DNA of 64,000 nucleotides, taken from contig NZ_CP075339.1 in assembly GCF_024399335.1 (NCBI RefSeq), positions 496,001-560,000 of the forward strand, written 5' to 3'. Made by a program: the position numbers and the translations under genes. The notes under the pieces are model-generated. The model had not been told where the DNA came from. It was given only the letters and a program-made list of their open reading frames with translations, and did no database searches. Below, one piece after another: positions 17,264 to 26,900 of the stretch. How positions within the stretch are numbered: the first letter of the stretch is position 1; every line of letters starts with the position of its first letter. Source of the DNA: Leucobacter aridicollis (GTDB lineage Bacteria; Actinomycetota; Actinomycetes; Actinomycetales; Microbacteriaceae).

Positions 17264-20092
17264 GTGGGGAAAAAGCTAGTCATCGTGGAGTCGCCGACAA
17301 AGGCGCGCACGATTGGTGGTTACCTCGGTGATGATTACGAGGTGCTGTCATCGGTCGGACACGTTCGCGATCTCGCCGAACCGTCCGAGCTCCCCGCCGA
17401 GCTCAAGAAGGGGCCATTCGGCAAGTTCGGCGTCGACGTCGACAACGGTTTCGCCCCCTACTACGTCGTTAACGACAATAAGAAGAAGACAGTCGCTGAG
17501 CTCAAGCGGGCGCTGAAGGGCGCCGACGAGCTCTTCCTCGCAACTGATGAGGACCGCGAGGGTGAGGCAATCGCGTGGCACCTGCTTGAGGTGCTGAAGC
17601 CGAAGGTTCCTGTGCACCGGATGGTGTTCCACGAGATCACCAAGGACGCGATCGCAGAGGCGCAGCGGAACACCCGCGAGCTCGACACCGCTCTCGTCGA
17701 CGCGCAGGAGACCCGCCGTATCCTCGACCGTCTCTACGGCTACGACATTTCCCCGGTGCTCTGGCGCAAGGTCGCGCCGAAGCTCTCGGCAGGCCGTGTG
17801 CAGTCGGCTGCCACGCGTCTCGTCGTTGATCGCGAGCGCGAGCGTCTCGCCTTCAAGACCGCAGAATATTGGAGCATCGCCGCACGCTTCAGCCCGGCTG
17901 AAGATGCGCCTGATCGCGTGCCGTTCGAGGCAAAGCTTGTGAGGCTCGATGGCAACCGTGTCGCGTCGGGCGGCGATTTTGACGACGCCGGCAAGCTGAC
18001 CGCGAAGGCGACAGATGCGGGAGTCATCGCGCTTGACGGTACCCGTGCAGATGCGCTCGCCGCAGCGCTCGGCGATGGGCCGGCCGCACTCGTGCGCGCG
18101 CTCGAAACGAAGCCGCACACGCGCCGCCCCGCGGCGCCGTTCACGACGTCGACCCTGCAGCAGGAGGCGTCACGTAAGCTCCGCTTCAGTTCGCGCCAGA
18201 CGATGTCGTTTGCGCAGTCGCTCTACGAGAACGGCTACATCACGTATATGCGTACCGACTCGCCGACGCTCTCGCAGCAGGCGCTTGAGGCGGCCCGCAG
18301 CCAGGCAGCCTCGTTGTACGGCGCCGAGACAGTCCCCGACAAGCCGCGTGTCTACACGGGGAAGGCGAAGGGCGCGCAGGAGGCACACGAGGCGATCCGT
18401 CCAGCTGGCGACACGTTTGTGCGGCCGAGTGAGCTCAAGGGCAAACTCACGCAGGGCGAGTTCTCGCTCTACGACCTCATCTGGAAGCGCACTGTCGCGA
18501 GCCAGATGGCAGACGCGAAGGGCTCGACAGCCACGGTCACCCTCGGCGTCCCGGTCGCCGAGGGGTCTGCGACGACAGACGCCGAGTTCACCGCCAGCGG
18601 CACTGTGATTACGTTCCCAGGGTTCCTCCTCGCATACGAAGAGGGCAAAGACGAGAAGCGCGGCGACGCGGAGAAGTCGAACGTGTCGCTCCCGCAGCTC
18701 ACCGAGGGGCAGGCGCTCGGGATCAGCGAGCCACTGGCGAAGCAGCACGAGACGAGCCCGCCGCCGCGCTACACCGAGGCGAGCCTCACGAAGCGCTTCG
18801 AGGAGCTCGGGATCGGGCGACCGTCGACCTACTCTTCGACGATCTCCACGATTATGGATCGCGGCTACGTCTCGAAGCAGGGCCAAGCGCTTGTGCCGAG
18901 CTGGATCGCGTTCTCCGTGGTGCGCCTGCTCGAAGAACACTTTGCGGCGCTCGTCGACTACGACTTCACCGCCGAGATGGAGAGCGACCTCGACGAGATC
19001 GCCGCCGGCCAGACTGACCGTTCGGAATGGCTGAAGGAGTTCTACTTCGGCACCGACAATCATCCGGGTCTTCGCGGCGTCGTTGATAATCTCGGTGAGA
19101 TCGATGCGCGCGCGATCAACACGATCCGAATCGACGACCAGATTTCGCTTCGTAATGGCAAGTACGGCCCGTATCTCGAGGTCTTCGACGAGAAGAGCGA
19201 GGTTGACGAGAACGGCGAGCTGAAGCCGCGCAGCGTGAACATCCCCGACGGGATGGCCCCCGACGAGCTCACCCCCGAGCGCGCCCACGAGCTCGCCGAC
19301 GCCGAGCCCGCTGAGGATCGCGTTGTCGGCCTGCACCCTGTCACTGGCAAGCGCGTCATCGCGAAGAATGGCCGCTTCGGGCCGTACGTGCAGGAGCTGC
19401 CGAACGACGACGAGGAGCTACCGAAGGGCGAGAAGCCTCGTACCGCGTCGCTCTTCAAATCGATGGATCCTGCGACTGTCGACCTCGATACCGCCGTGGC
19501 GCTTCTCGACCTGCCCCGCGTTGTCGGCAACGACCCGGAGTCTGGCGACCCGATCACCGCGCAGAACGGTCGCTACGGCCCCTACCTCAAGAAGGGCACG
19601 GAGACCCGCACGCTGCCGAGCGAGGATTCGATCTTCTCGATCGACCTCCCCGGCGCCCTCGAGGTGCTCGCTCAGCCGAAGTACGGCGCACGCAAGGCGA
19701 GCTCGGCGCTGAAGGAATTCGACGCCGACCCCGTGAGCGGCAAGCCCGTGAAGGTGAAGGACGGCAGGTTCGGCCCGTACGTCACTGACGGCGAGACGAA
19801 CGCGACGATCCCGCGCGGCGACTCCGTCGATGAGATCACGTTCGAGCGCGCGATCGACCTGCTCGCGATCAAGCGCGCGAAGGGCCCGGCGAAGAAGAAA
19901 GCGCCGGCCAAGAAGAAGGCGCCAGCGAAGAAGCCTGCAGCCAAGAGGCCCGCAGCCAAGAAGTCCACTGCGGCGAAGAAGGACGTGGATCCGGCCCGCT
20001 CCGCCGCGGCGAAGAAGGCAGCCGAGACCCGCAAGGCCAACGCCGCGAAGAAGGCAGCGGAGGCTGCCGCTGCGGCCGAGACCGCAGAGTAG
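17264..20092 (+). CDS. topA: DNA topoisomerase I
   Basis: This 942-residue type IA topoisomerase starts at GTG 17264, the first codon before KKLVIVESPTKA, with TTGGAG just upstream. The Toprim domain has the metal-binding ATDEDREGEAIAWH. The catalytic tyrosine is Tyr328 in ITYMRTDS. Instead of zinc fingers, the C-terminal third has four repeats containing the G(R/K)(F/Y)GPY(V/L) motif, then a tail rich in KKAPAKK repeats. This layout is typical of actinobacterial TopA, where the tail aids processivity. It relaxes negative supercoils. tmk follows after 7 nt. Confidence 0.97.
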   Translation: MGKKLVIVESPTKARTIGGYLGDDYEVLSSVGHVRDLAEPSELPAELKKGPFGKFGVDVDNGFAPYYVVNDNKKKTVAELKRALKGADELFLATDEDREGEAIAWHLLEVLKPKVPVHRMVFHEITKDAIAEAQRNTRELDTALVDAQETRRILDRLYGYDISPVLWRKVAPKLSAGRVQSAATRLVVDRERERLAFKTAEYWSIAARFSPAEDAPDRVPFEAKLVRLDGNRVASGGDFDDAGKLTAKATDAGVIALDGTRADALAAALGDGPAALVRALETKPHTRRPAAPFTTSTLQQEASRKLRFSSRQTMSFAQSLYENGYITYMRTDSPTLSQQALEAARSQAASLYGAETVPDKPRVYTGKAKGAQEAHEAIRPAGDTFVRPSELKGKLTQGEFSLYDLIWKRTVASQMADAKGSTATVTLGVPVAEGSATTDAEFTASGTVITFPGFLLAYEEGKDEKRGDAEKSNVSLPQLTEGQALGISEPLAKQHETSPPPRYTEASLTKRFEELGIGRPSTYSSTISTIMDRGYVSKQGQALVPSWIAFSVVRLLEEHFAALVDYDFTAEMESDLDEIAAGQTDRSEWLKEFYFGTDNHPGLRGVVDNLGEIDARAINTIRIDDQISLRNGKYGPYLEVFDEKSEVDENGELKPRSVNIPDGMAPDELTPERAHELADAEPAEDRVVGLHPVTGKRVIAKNGRFGPYVQELPNDDEELPKGEKPRTASLFKSMDPATVDLDTAVALLDLPRVVGNDPESGDPITAQNGRYGPYLKKGTETRTLPSEDSIFSIDLPGALEVLAQPKYGARKASSALKEFDADPVSGKPVKVKDGRFGPYVTDGETNATIPRGDSVDEITFERAIDLLAIKRAKGPAKKKAPAKKKAPAKKPAAKRPAAKKSTAAKKDVDPARSAAAKKAAETRKANAAKKAAEAAAAAETAE

Positions 20093-20099
20093 GCCCGGC

Positions 20100-20720
20100 G
20101 TGTTCATTACCCTCGAAGGCGGGGATAGCGTCGGCAAGACGACGCAGGCGGCGCTGCTCGACGCGTGGCTGACAGGCGAGGGCCGTGAGGTCGTGCGCAC
20201 CCGGGAACCCGGCGGCACGCCGCTCGGAGTCGAAGTGCGCCGGCTGCTGCTGCACGGCGGCGACGAGATCGGCGCGGTCGATCCGCGCGCCGAGGCGCTG
20301 CTCTACGCGGCGGACCGCGCACAGCACATCGCGAAGGTCGTTCGGCCCGCGATCGAGCGGGGTGCGGTCGTCGTGCAGGATCGGTACATCGACTCCTCCC
20401 TCGCATACCAGGGCGCCGGCCGTGTGCTCGATGTTGATGAGGTTCGCCGCATCAGCGAGTGGGCGGTCGGGGGGCTGTGGCCAGACGTCACGGTACTGTT
20501 CGATCTCGCGCCCGAGATCGCGGCTGCCAGACGCTCGTCGCGCGAGGACGACAGGCTTGAGTCGGAGCGGCAGGAGTTCCATGTCGCGGTCCGCGAGGCG
20601 TATCACCAGCTGGCTGCGGCATCGCCGGAGCGTTTCCTGGTGGTCGACGCCTCGGGAACCCCAGACGAGATCCACGCCGTCGTTCGCGCCCGGGTCGCGC
20701 AGCGCCTCGCCGCCGCCTGA
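20100..20720 (+). CDS. tmk: Thymidylate kinase
   Basis: This 206-residue enzyme phosphorylates dTMP to dTDP. The P-loop is EGGDSVGKTT near the N-terminus, followed by the TREPGGT motif, the DR motif in QDRYIDSSLAYQG, and a lid segment with SREDDRLE. Start GTG 20100 lies 7 nt past the topA stop; no clear ribosome binding site is seen, so translation may be coupled to topA. In many actinobacteria topA-tmk is followed by holB; here the pair ends at a repeat-filled convergent gap. Confidence 0.95.
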   Translation: MFITLEGGDSVGKTTQAALLDAWLTGEGREVVRTREPGGTPLGVEVRRLLLHGGDEIGAVDPRAEALLYAADRAQHIAKVVRPAIERGAVVVQDRYIDSSLAYQGAGRVLDVDEVRRISEWAVGGLWPDVTVLFDLAPEIAAARRSSREDDRLESERQEFHVAVREAYHQLAAASPERFLVVDASGTPDEIHAVVRARVAQRLAAA

Positions 20721-20965
20721 CTTCCGCGTACTGCCGGTATCTGCCGGTCGATGCCGGTCGATACGGGTCGATGCAGGTTGATGCCGGTTGATGCCGGTCG
20801 ATACCGCGAGCGAGGCACTTCTCTGCAAGACAGCACTTTTCTCGCAGTGGGGAACTACCTGTTTGGCGGGAAAAGGACTCTTTGGTGGGAAGGGACTGTC
20901 TGGGGGGAACTACCTGTTTGGTGGGGAGCTCCCTGTTGGGCGAGGGGCGTGAGGCTGTGCCGTGC
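20721..20965. repeat. Convergent gap with 10-bp tandem repeats (tmk/hemA)
   Basis: This 245-bp non-coding gap holds seven head-to-tail copies of a 10-bp unit, consensus TGCCGGTCGA, at 20732-20801, the first and fourth diverged. Next to it is a second pair of near-identical segments (GGGGAACTACCTGTTTGG at about 20850 and again at about 20906). The short string TCTGCAAGACA (20822-20832) recurs in another convergent gap at 38592-38602. No ORF with coding character lies here. Confidence 0.8.
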
Positions 20966-22345
20966 TCATTCCGCGTGAGTGTGGCCGCCGGCCTCAGTTT
21001 CGATGCCGAAGAGCGTCTCGAGCGCCTCGGCAGCGGCAGGCACTCGGCCCTCACGCCCAAGTGTGCGGATCCGCGTCATTGGCGTGTGCAGCAGCTTGCC
21101 GGTGAACCTTCGCAGCGCGGCCTCGTAGTCGGCCGTGACGAAGGAAGCATCGGAGCCGGCAGTGCCGGAGTCCACGCCAGTATCCGCACGCGCACCAGCG
21201 ACTGAACCGGCGACAGTGGCGGAGGCCGTGCTCGCGGGCAATCCTGGGCCAACGCTCGACCCCGCAGCGGCAGTCGCCTGCGAGGCGGTCCGGGCCCGGC
21301 AGAGCTCGTCTTCAAGGATGCCCATGACGTGCTTGCGGAGGGCGAGCAGCGCGGGCAGCGCGTCCCGTTCAGCCCGGGAAGCGGAGAACTCGTCGGCGGC
21401 CTGCCGCACGATCTCGTGGGCCTCGGCGGCGGTGCTGAGCTCTTCGACGGGGGCATGCTTTGAGACCGTCTCGAGGTCGAGCAGTTCGATCCCAGGGAGC
21501 TCGGCGACTGCGTGCTCGATGTTCCGGGGCATCCCGAGGTCGATGAGCAGTCGCTCGTTCGATGCGGCCGCTTCTTGTCGCAGCAGCTCGGCCGTGAGCA
21601 CGGGCTCCTCCGCGCGGGTGCAAGCGATGACGACGTCGGCGGCGTTGAGCGCCTCCGCGAGTCCGCCCTGGGGTACGACGACGAGGTCGTGCTCTGCGGC
21701 GTAGGTCTCGGCTCTGCCCGAGGGGGAGTACACCCGAATAGTGCCGGCCCCGCGCGCCCGCAGCGCGGCCACAGTTGCGCCGGCGTAGGCGCCAGTGCCG
21801 ATGAGCAGCACGCGTGCGGAGCCCCAGTCGGCCACGCGGGCCTCCGCCATCCGCAGCGCGAGGCGTACGAGCGACCTGCCAGCCGAGCGGATGTCGGTGC
21901 GGTGCCCCACCTCGCGTGAGGTGCGTGTCGCGGTGCGAAAGAGATGCTCGAGGTCGTGGGTGAGCGTGCCGCGGGCCCGCGCGTCATCGTGAGCCCGCCT
22001 CACCTGGCCCGCGATCTCGCTCTCGCCGACAACCGCCGACTGCAGGCCGGCGGCGACGGCGAAGAGGTGCGCCGCGGTGTCGTGATCGGTGGCGCTGCTT
22101 GCGGCGGCCGCAAGTTCTGCAACTTCGATTCCCGAGGCCGCAGCGATGCGCGCGAGCACAGGCTCCGGCCTGCCTTGGCCCGTCTCGGCGTACACCTCGA
22201 AGCGGTTGCACGTCGCGAGCACGACAGATCCAACGGTGAGCGTGGGGTCGTCGAGCCCCGCCGCGATGTCCTCGGAGCGCTTGGAGAGGGCCTCAAGGAG
22301 CTCGAACGGCGCGCGTTCGAGGCTGAAAGAAAGGGAAAGAAGCAT
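20966..22345 (-). CDS. hemA: Glutamyl-tRNA reductase
   Basis: This 459-residue enzyme makes glutamate-1-semialdehyde from glutamyl-tRNA with NADPH, the committed step of C5 heme synthesis. ATG 22345 is preferred because LLSLSFSLERAP aligns with the family start. The nucleophilic Cys46 lies in LATCNRFEVY; the NADPH domain has VLLIGTGAYAGATVAALRARG. The C-terminal dimerisation region is interrupted by a low-complexity stretch of about 50 Ala/Ser/Gly/Val residues (after RARTASQ) before YEAALRRFTGKLLH. It is transcribed divergently from the hem operon. Confidence 0.95.
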   Translation of the reverse strand: MLLSLSFSLERAPFELLEALSKRSEDIAAGLDDPTLTVGSVVLATCNRFEVYAETGQGRPEPVLARIAAASGIEVAELAAAASSATDHDTAAHLFAVAAGLQSAVVGESEIAGQVRRAHDDARARGTLTHDLEHLFRTATRTSREVGHRTDIRSAGRSLVRLALRMAEARVADWGSARVLLIGTGAYAGATVAALRARGAGTIRVYSPSGRAETYAAEHDLVVVPQGGLAEALNAADVVIACTRAEEPVLTAELLRQEAAASNERLLIDLGMPRNIEHAVAELPGIELLDLETVSKHAPVEELSTAAEAHEIVRQAADEFSASRAERDALPALLALRKHVMGILEDELCRARTASQATAAAGSSVGPGLPASTASATVAGSVAGARADTGVDSGTAGSDASFVTADYEAALRRFTGKLLHTPMTRIRTLGREGRVPAAAEALETLFGIETEAGGHTHAE

Positions 22346-22410
22346 GCGCGTTTCTGTGATCGTGTGGGTGATCTGGCTGACGAAAAGCAAGCAAATCACG
22401 CGAACCTGAG

Positions 22411-22438
22411 CACATCAGATTTATCACATCAGATCTAT
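22411..22438. promoter_or_regulatory. 14-bp direct repeats in the hemA-hemE divergent region
   Basis: CACATCAGATTTAT (22411-22424) is followed immediately by CACATCAGATCTAT (22425-22438), with one mismatch. They lie in the 110-bp gap shared by divergent hemA and hemE, just upstream of the putative hemE -10. This placement suggests an operator for a regulator of heme synthesis; the regulator is not identified. Confidence 0.5.
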
Positions 22439-22442
22439 GGGT

Positions 22443-22448
22443 TACTAT
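22443..22448 (+). promoter_or_regulatory. Putative -10 (TACTAT) for leaderless hemE transcript
   Basis: TACTAT ends 7 nt before ATG 22456 and no Shine-Dalgarno lies between them, so transcription would begin at or next to the start codon. Confidence 0.55.
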
Positions 22449-22455
22449 CTCGGCG

Positions 22456-23565
22456 ATGAAACTTCTCAGTGAAACCCACCCACTCGTCACCGGGCGTACA
22501 AGCAACTCCCCACTTGTTCGGGCCCTCCGCGCCGAGCGGCCCGAACGCGTGCCAGTCTGGTTCATGCGTCAGGCAGGGCGCTCGCTGCCCGAATACCGCG
22601 CGCTCCGCTCCGAGCATCGTATGCTCGACGCCTGTTTGAACCCCGAACTTGCGAGCGAGATCACGCTGCAGCCTGTGCGCCGGCACGGCGTCGATGCCGC
22701 GGTGTTCTTCAGTGACATTGTGGTTCCGCTGCTGCTCGCGGGCGTCGACGTCGACCTTGTCGCCGGCGTCGGGCCCGTCTTTGCGGAACCCGTGCGTACC
22801 GCCGAGGATGTGGCGCGGTGCCGCGCCGAGTACACTCCCGAGCGGCTCCGAGAGGCACTCGAGCCGATCCGCGAGGCCGTCGGTCTGACGGTCGCAGAGC
22901 TCGGTGAGACCCCGCTCATCGGTTTCGCGGGCGCCCCCTTCACGCTCGCCGCGTACCTCGTCGAGGGGCGGCCGTCGCGCGAACACCTCCGTGCGCGAAC
23001 GCTCATGCAGTCCGATCCGGAGACCTGGCGGGAGCTGCTCGCGTGGACTGCTGAGCTCAGCGCCGTGTTTCTCGAAGCGCAGATCGAGGCCGGGGCAAGC
23101 GCCGTGCAGCTCTTCGACTCGTGGGCCGGTTCCCTGAGCGCCGCCGCGTACAGGGATCACGTCGCACCCGCGTCGAGGCAGGCGCTTCGGCTCGCGCGAG
23201 AGCTCGCATACCCGCATCCGTGGGAAGCCGGGGCGCAGGCGCGTGTCCCTGTCATCCACTTCGCTGTCGGCTCCGGGCACCTGCTCGAGGAACTCACGGC
23301 GCTGGATCCAGATGCCGTCGGCGTCGACTGGCGCACGCCGCTGGACGAGGCGAGCGCGCGCCTCGGCGGCAGGATGCCGCTGCAGGGCAACATCGATCCA
23401 GCTTTCCTCGGAGCTCCCGCTGCCGCGCTCGAGGCCCATGTGGCAGACGTCTTGGAGCGCGGGGAGCACGCCCCAGCCCACATCCTGAATCTCGGGCACG
23501 GGGTGCCGCCCGAGACCGACCCCGATGTGCTCACCCGCATCGTGCAGCTCGCGCATGCACGGTAG
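22456..23565 (+). CDS. hemE: Uroporphyrinogen decarboxylase
   Basis: This 369-residue enzyme decarboxylates the four acetate groups of uroporphyrinogen III to give coproporphyrinogen III. Conserved motifs include PVWFMRQAGRSLPEYR near the N-terminus, FSDIVVPL, GFAGAPFTLAAYLVEG, FDSWAG and NLGHGVPPETDP near the end. It is the first gene of a six-gene run in which every junction after it overlaps, hemE-hemY by 11 nt and the rest by 4 nt. The start appears leaderless. Confidence 0.97.
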   Translation: MKLLSETHPLVTGRTSNSPLVRALRAERPERVPVWFMRQAGRSLPEYRALRSEHRMLDACLNPELASEITLQPVRRHGVDAAVFFSDIVVPLLLAGVDVDLVAGVGPVFAEPVRTAEDVARCRAEYTPERLREALEPIREAVGLTVAELGETPLIGFAGAPFTLAAYLVEGRPSREHLRARTLMQSDPETWRELLAWTAELSAVFLEAQIEAGASAVQLFDSWAGSLSAAAYRDHVAPASRQALRLARELAYPHPWEAGAQARVPVIHFAVGSGHLLEELTALDPDAVGVDWRTPLDEASARLGGRMPLQGNIDPAFLGAPAAALEAHVADVLERGEHAPAHILNLGHGVPPETDPDVLTRIVQLAHAR

Positions 23566-24997
23566 CACCCTTCGCGAGCCGCGGGTTGCCGTCGTCGGCG
23601 GAGGGGTCTCGGGGCTCGTCGCCGCACGCGAGCTCGCGCGCGCGGGAGCGGCCGTCACGGTCATCGAGCGCGACGAGCACCTCGGGGGGAGGGTGCGCGG
23701 CGCGGCGCTCTGCGGCGCGCCGTTCGACGTCGGCGCCGAGGCATTCGCAACCCGTGCGGGAGCCGTCGAGGAGCTCGTCTCCGACCTCGGGCTCACCACG
23801 CACATCGTGCATCCGGCCCGGCTCGGCTCGTGGGTGGTGACCGCCGAGGGTGCTCGACCGCTTCCTCCGGGCGGCGCAGTCGGGATCCCCGTGCGGCCCC
23901 TCGCCGCGGAGGCCCGCGCCCACCTCGGGCTTCGCGGGGCCGTTCGCGCCGCGGTGGAGCCGCTGTTGCGCCGTGACCGCGCGGGTTCCGCGGCGTCTGA
24001 CGCGCCCGAGACGCTCGGCGCGCTCGTCAGGCGCCGCCTCGGGGAACGCGTGCTCGACAGTCTCGTGCGCCCAATCGCCCTCGGCGTCTATTCGACGGAT
24101 CCAGATCGGCTCGAGCTGTCGGCAGTGCCAGGGCTCGCCGCCGCCTACGCCCGCACGGGCTCGCTCGTGCGCGCGGCCCGCCAGCTGCGCGACGCAAGCG
24201 CTCACGCGGGGGGAGCGGTTGCCGCGCTCGCCGGTGGGATGACGGCGCTCACTGGCGCGCTCGTTGCAGACGTTAGAGACCGCGGTGTCGAGATCCGCAC
24301 GGGCACTCGAGTTGTCGAGCTCACGCGCGGTGTCTCGGAGCATCCCGCTGCACCGGGTCGGCGCTCGGAGCCGCAGTGGATGCTGCGCGACAGTGTAGGC
24401 AAAACGATCCTCCGCTGCGACGCTGTGCTCCTCGCGGTCCCCGAGTCTGTCGCCGCGACACTGCTCGCCGAGCGCACGCCGCCCCCACGCGAGCACGATA
24501 TCGAGGTCGTCGCGCTCGCGGTCGCAGACACACGACTTGATGCCGCCCCGCGAGGTACCGGCGCGCTCGTCGCCGACGGCGCCGGCATCGCGGCGAAAGC
24601 GCTCACTCACGTGACCGCGAAGTGGCCGGATCGGGCTGCGACAGTACCGGCTGGAACCCACGTGCTCAGGCTCTCCTACGGTCGCGCTGGCGTGGCCCCT
24701 GAGACGGCTGGTCTCTCCGATACAGAGACGCTTGGACTCGCGTGCCGCGACGCCTCGCTGATCCTCGGCGTGCCGATTGACAGCGCCGCTGTGCGCGACT
24801 GGGTGCGCCAGCCGTGGATCGTCGGCGCACCGCCCGGGCCGACCCCGCGGCTCCTCCCGCCCCCTGGTGTCGACGTTGCCGGCGATTGGGTCAGCGGTAC
24901 GGGGCTCGCCTCCGTGGTTCCCGGCGCCCGCGCAGCCGCCGCCCGACTCCTCACACACCTCTCACCCATGAACGAAAGCTCGGTATCGTCAGCATGA
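23555..24997 (+). CDS. hemY: Coproporphyrinogen III oxidase, HemY/CgoX type
   Basis: This 480-residue FAD enzyme starts at ATG 23555, overlapping hemE by 11 nt. The dinucleotide-binding motif VVGGGVSGLVAARELA is followed by the flavin segment ERDEHLGGRVR; a C-terminal DWVSGTGLASVVPGARAAA closes the FAD site. In Gram-positive bacteria this family oxidises coproporphyrinogen III to coproporphyrin III, feeding the coproporphyrin-dependent route with HemH and HemQ. Neither hemH nor hemQ is in this window, so protoporphyrinogen oxidase activity cannot be fully excluded from context alone. Confidence 0.9.
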   Translation: MHGSTLREPRVAVVGGGVSGLVAARELARAGAAVTVIERDEHLGGRVRGAALCGAPFDVGAEAFATRAGAVEELVSDLGLTTHIVHPARLGSWVVTAEGARPLPPGGAVGIPVRPLAAEARAHLGLRGAVRAAVEPLLRRDRAGSAASDAPETLGALVRRRLGERVLDSLVRPIALGVYSTDPDRLELSAVPGLAAAYARTGSLVRAARQLRDASAHAGGAVAALAGGMTALTGALVADVRDRGVEIRTGTRVVELTRGVSEHPAAPGRRSEPQWMLRDSVGKTILRCDAVLLAVPESVAATLLAERTPPPREHDIEVVALAVADTRLDAAPRGTGALVADGAGIAAKALTHVTAKWPDRAATVPAGTHVLRLSYGRAGVAPETAGLSDTETLGLACRDASLILGVPIDSAAVRDWVRQPWIVGAPPGPTPRLLPPPGVDVAGDWVSGTGLASVVPGARAAAARLLTHLSPMNESSVSSA

Positions 24998-26046
24998 CCG
25001 TCACTTCTCTCACCACACCGCCAACGGCAGCGGGCGGCGAGGCCCCCAGCGTCGTGGAGCCTGGAGCCGTCAGCCGCGCCGACGGCGCAGTCGCAGCGTC
25101 GTCTGGGCTCCTGCGCATCGGCACCCGAGGGAGTGCGCTCGCAGTGTCGCAGACAACGACCGTTGCCGAGGCGATCGCGCGGGCGACTGGGGTCGATGTG
25201 GTGCTCGTCATCATCACGACCCACGGCGACGTGTCGCGGGCCCCGCTCGCTCAGCTCGGTGGCACCGGCGTCTTCGTGAGCGCGCTGCGCGAGGCGCTCG
25301 TCGCTGGTGAGTGCGACCTCGCGGTGCACTCATTGAAGGATCTGCCCACCGGCCCGTGCGACGGGATCGCGCTCGGGGCGGTCCCGGCTCGCGCAGATCC
25401 CAGGGACGCGCTCTGCGCGCGCGCTGGCATGACGCTCGAGACGCTGCCTGTCGGAGCGAGGGTCGGCACAGGATCCCCGAGGCGCGCCGCGCAGCTCCTC
25501 GCACGACGGCCAGACCTTCAGGTCTCGGACATCCGCGGCAATGTCGACACCCGGCTCGCCAGGATCTCAGATGACCTCGATGCAGTCGTGCTCGCCGCGG
25601 CGGGACTCGACAGGATCGGCCGAAGCGACGCCATCTCTGAGCGGTTCTCACTTGAAACAGCGCCGCCAGCACCGGGCCAGGGCGCTCTCGCGATAGAAGT
25701 GCGCGACGGCGACACCGATCTTCCAGTGATGCGCCGGGCGCTCGCCGCGTTGAACGACCCGCGCGCACGCGCAGAAGCGATTGCGGAGCGTGCGCTGCTC
25801 GGCACCCTCGAGGCGGGCTGCGCCGCCCCGATCGGGGCGACTGCGGCGATCACCGACGACACGCTGACGCTCTCGGCAACTGTCTACAGGCTCGACGGCA
25901 GCGAGCAGCTCACCGCGACTGCAAGTGCCCCGTGGGAGCCGGGAATGCGGGATGACGAAGCCCCAACCGAAGTCGGTCGACGTGTGGCAAGGGAGCTCCT
26001 CGACCGAGGGGCCGAGCGGCTTGCGCCGCTGGGCGGCACAAGATGA
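24994..26046 (+). CDS. hemC: Hydroxymethylbilane synthase
   Basis: The protein has 350 residues from ATG 24994, which overlaps the hemY stop as ATGA. It joins four porphobilinogens into hydroxymethylbilane. The catalytic core begins at LRIGTRGSALAV, with VHSLKDLP, GTGSPRRAAQL and the dipyrromethane-binding Cys276 in LEAGCAAPIGA. About 38 extra Ser/Ala/Pro-rich residues precede the core. They are either a real extension or a sign that translation starts further in, but the ATGA overlap favours the longer form. Confidence 0.95.
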   Translation: MTVTSLTTPPTAAGGEAPSVVEPGAVSRADGAVAASSGLLRIGTRGSALAVSQTTTVAEAIARATGVDVVLVIITTHGDVSRAPLAQLGGTGVFVSALREALVAGECDLAVHSLKDLPTGPCDGIALGAVPARADPRDALCARAGMTLETLPVGARVGTGSPRRAAQLLARRPDLQVSDIRGNVDTRLARISDDLDAVVLAAAGLDRIGRSDAISERFSLETAPPAPGQGALAIEVRDGDTDLPVMRRALAALNDPRARAEAIAERALLGTLEAGCAAPIGATAAITDDTLTLSATVYRLDGSEQLTATASAPWEPGMRDDEAPTEVGRRVARELLDRGAERLAPLGGTR

Positions 26047-26900
26047 CAGTCGAACACCAGGAGGATGCGGCGCTGCCCTCGCTCGGCGGGCGGATTGTGC
26101 TCGTTCCGCGCGGCGGCGAACGGGGCGAACAGATCGCATCGGTTGTGCGCGCCCTCGGCGGCGAGGCAGCTCTTGTCCCGCTCATCGAACAGCTGCCGCC
26201 GCTTGACCGCGCACCACTGAGAGCGGCGATCGCGCGACTGAACGCCGGATGGTTCGGCTGGGTCGCCGTCACCAGTGTGCACGGCGCAGCCGCGCTGGTA
26301 GCTGGCGGGGCCGACCGCGGGAAGGCGCGTGTCGCAGCGGTCGGCCCGGCGACGGCGGCGCGGCTCGAGGCCGCAGGGTTTGCCGTCGACCTCATCCCTG
26401 CCGAGTACACGGGCGAGCGGCTCGCGGAGCGGCTTGGCTCCACGCACGAGTGGCAGAGTGGTGGCGCTGCTGGCGATCCAGACTCTGTCGCGCGCGTGCT
26501 CCTGCCGCTTTCCGACCTCGCCGACGAGACAGTCGAGAGCGGGCTGCGCGAGGCCGGCTTCGAGCCCGAACGTGTGACCGCCTACCGCACGGTTCAAGTG
26601 GCGGCGGGACGCGCCGACGCCGAGCTGAGGGCACGACTTGGTGCCGTGCTCGTCTTCAGCTCGTCCGGGGCGCGGGCGCTCGCAGACCGCTTCGCCCCAC
26701 TGCCGCCCGGAGCGCTCGTCGCCGCGATCGGCGAACCGACAGCCCGCGAACTCGCCAGGCTCGGAATTCCGGCGGCTGTGATCGCTGCCGAACACACCGC
26801 AGCGGGCACAGTGCACGCGCTCGCGGCGCACTGCGCGCGACTCGCAGGCGGGCCCCAGACTTTCACCGAAACCCTCAACCGAGAAGGAACCGAAGCATGA
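26043..26900 (+). CDS. hemD: Uroporphyrinogen-III synthase
   Basis: This 285-residue protein overlaps hemC by four nt. It cyclises hydroxymethylbilane to uroporphyrinogen III with inversion of ring D. The family is poorly conserved; visible signs are the N-terminal [50 protein letters not shown] and [16 protein letters not shown]. Position between hemC and hemB makes the call firm. It is a stand-alone enzyme, not fused to a methyltransferase as in some actinobacteria. Confidence 0.92.
   Translation: MTVEHQEDAALPSLGGRIVLVPRGGERGEQIASVVRALGGEAALVPLIEQLPPLDRAPLRAAIARLNAGWFGWVAVTSVHGAAALVAGGADRGKARVAAVGPATAARLEAAGFAVDLIPAEYTGERLAERLGSTHEWQSGGAAGDPDSVARVLLPLSDLADETVESGLREAGFEPERVTAYRTVQVAAGRADAELRARLGAVLVFSSSGARALADRFAPLPPGALVAAIGEPTARELARLGIPAAVIAAEHTAAGTVHALAAHCARLAGGPQTFTETLNREGTEA

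Noticed and set aside
22435..23805. 456-codon minus-strand open frame opposite hemE
   Set aside because: hemE is unambiguous on the plus strand, and the antisense product matches nothing recognisable.
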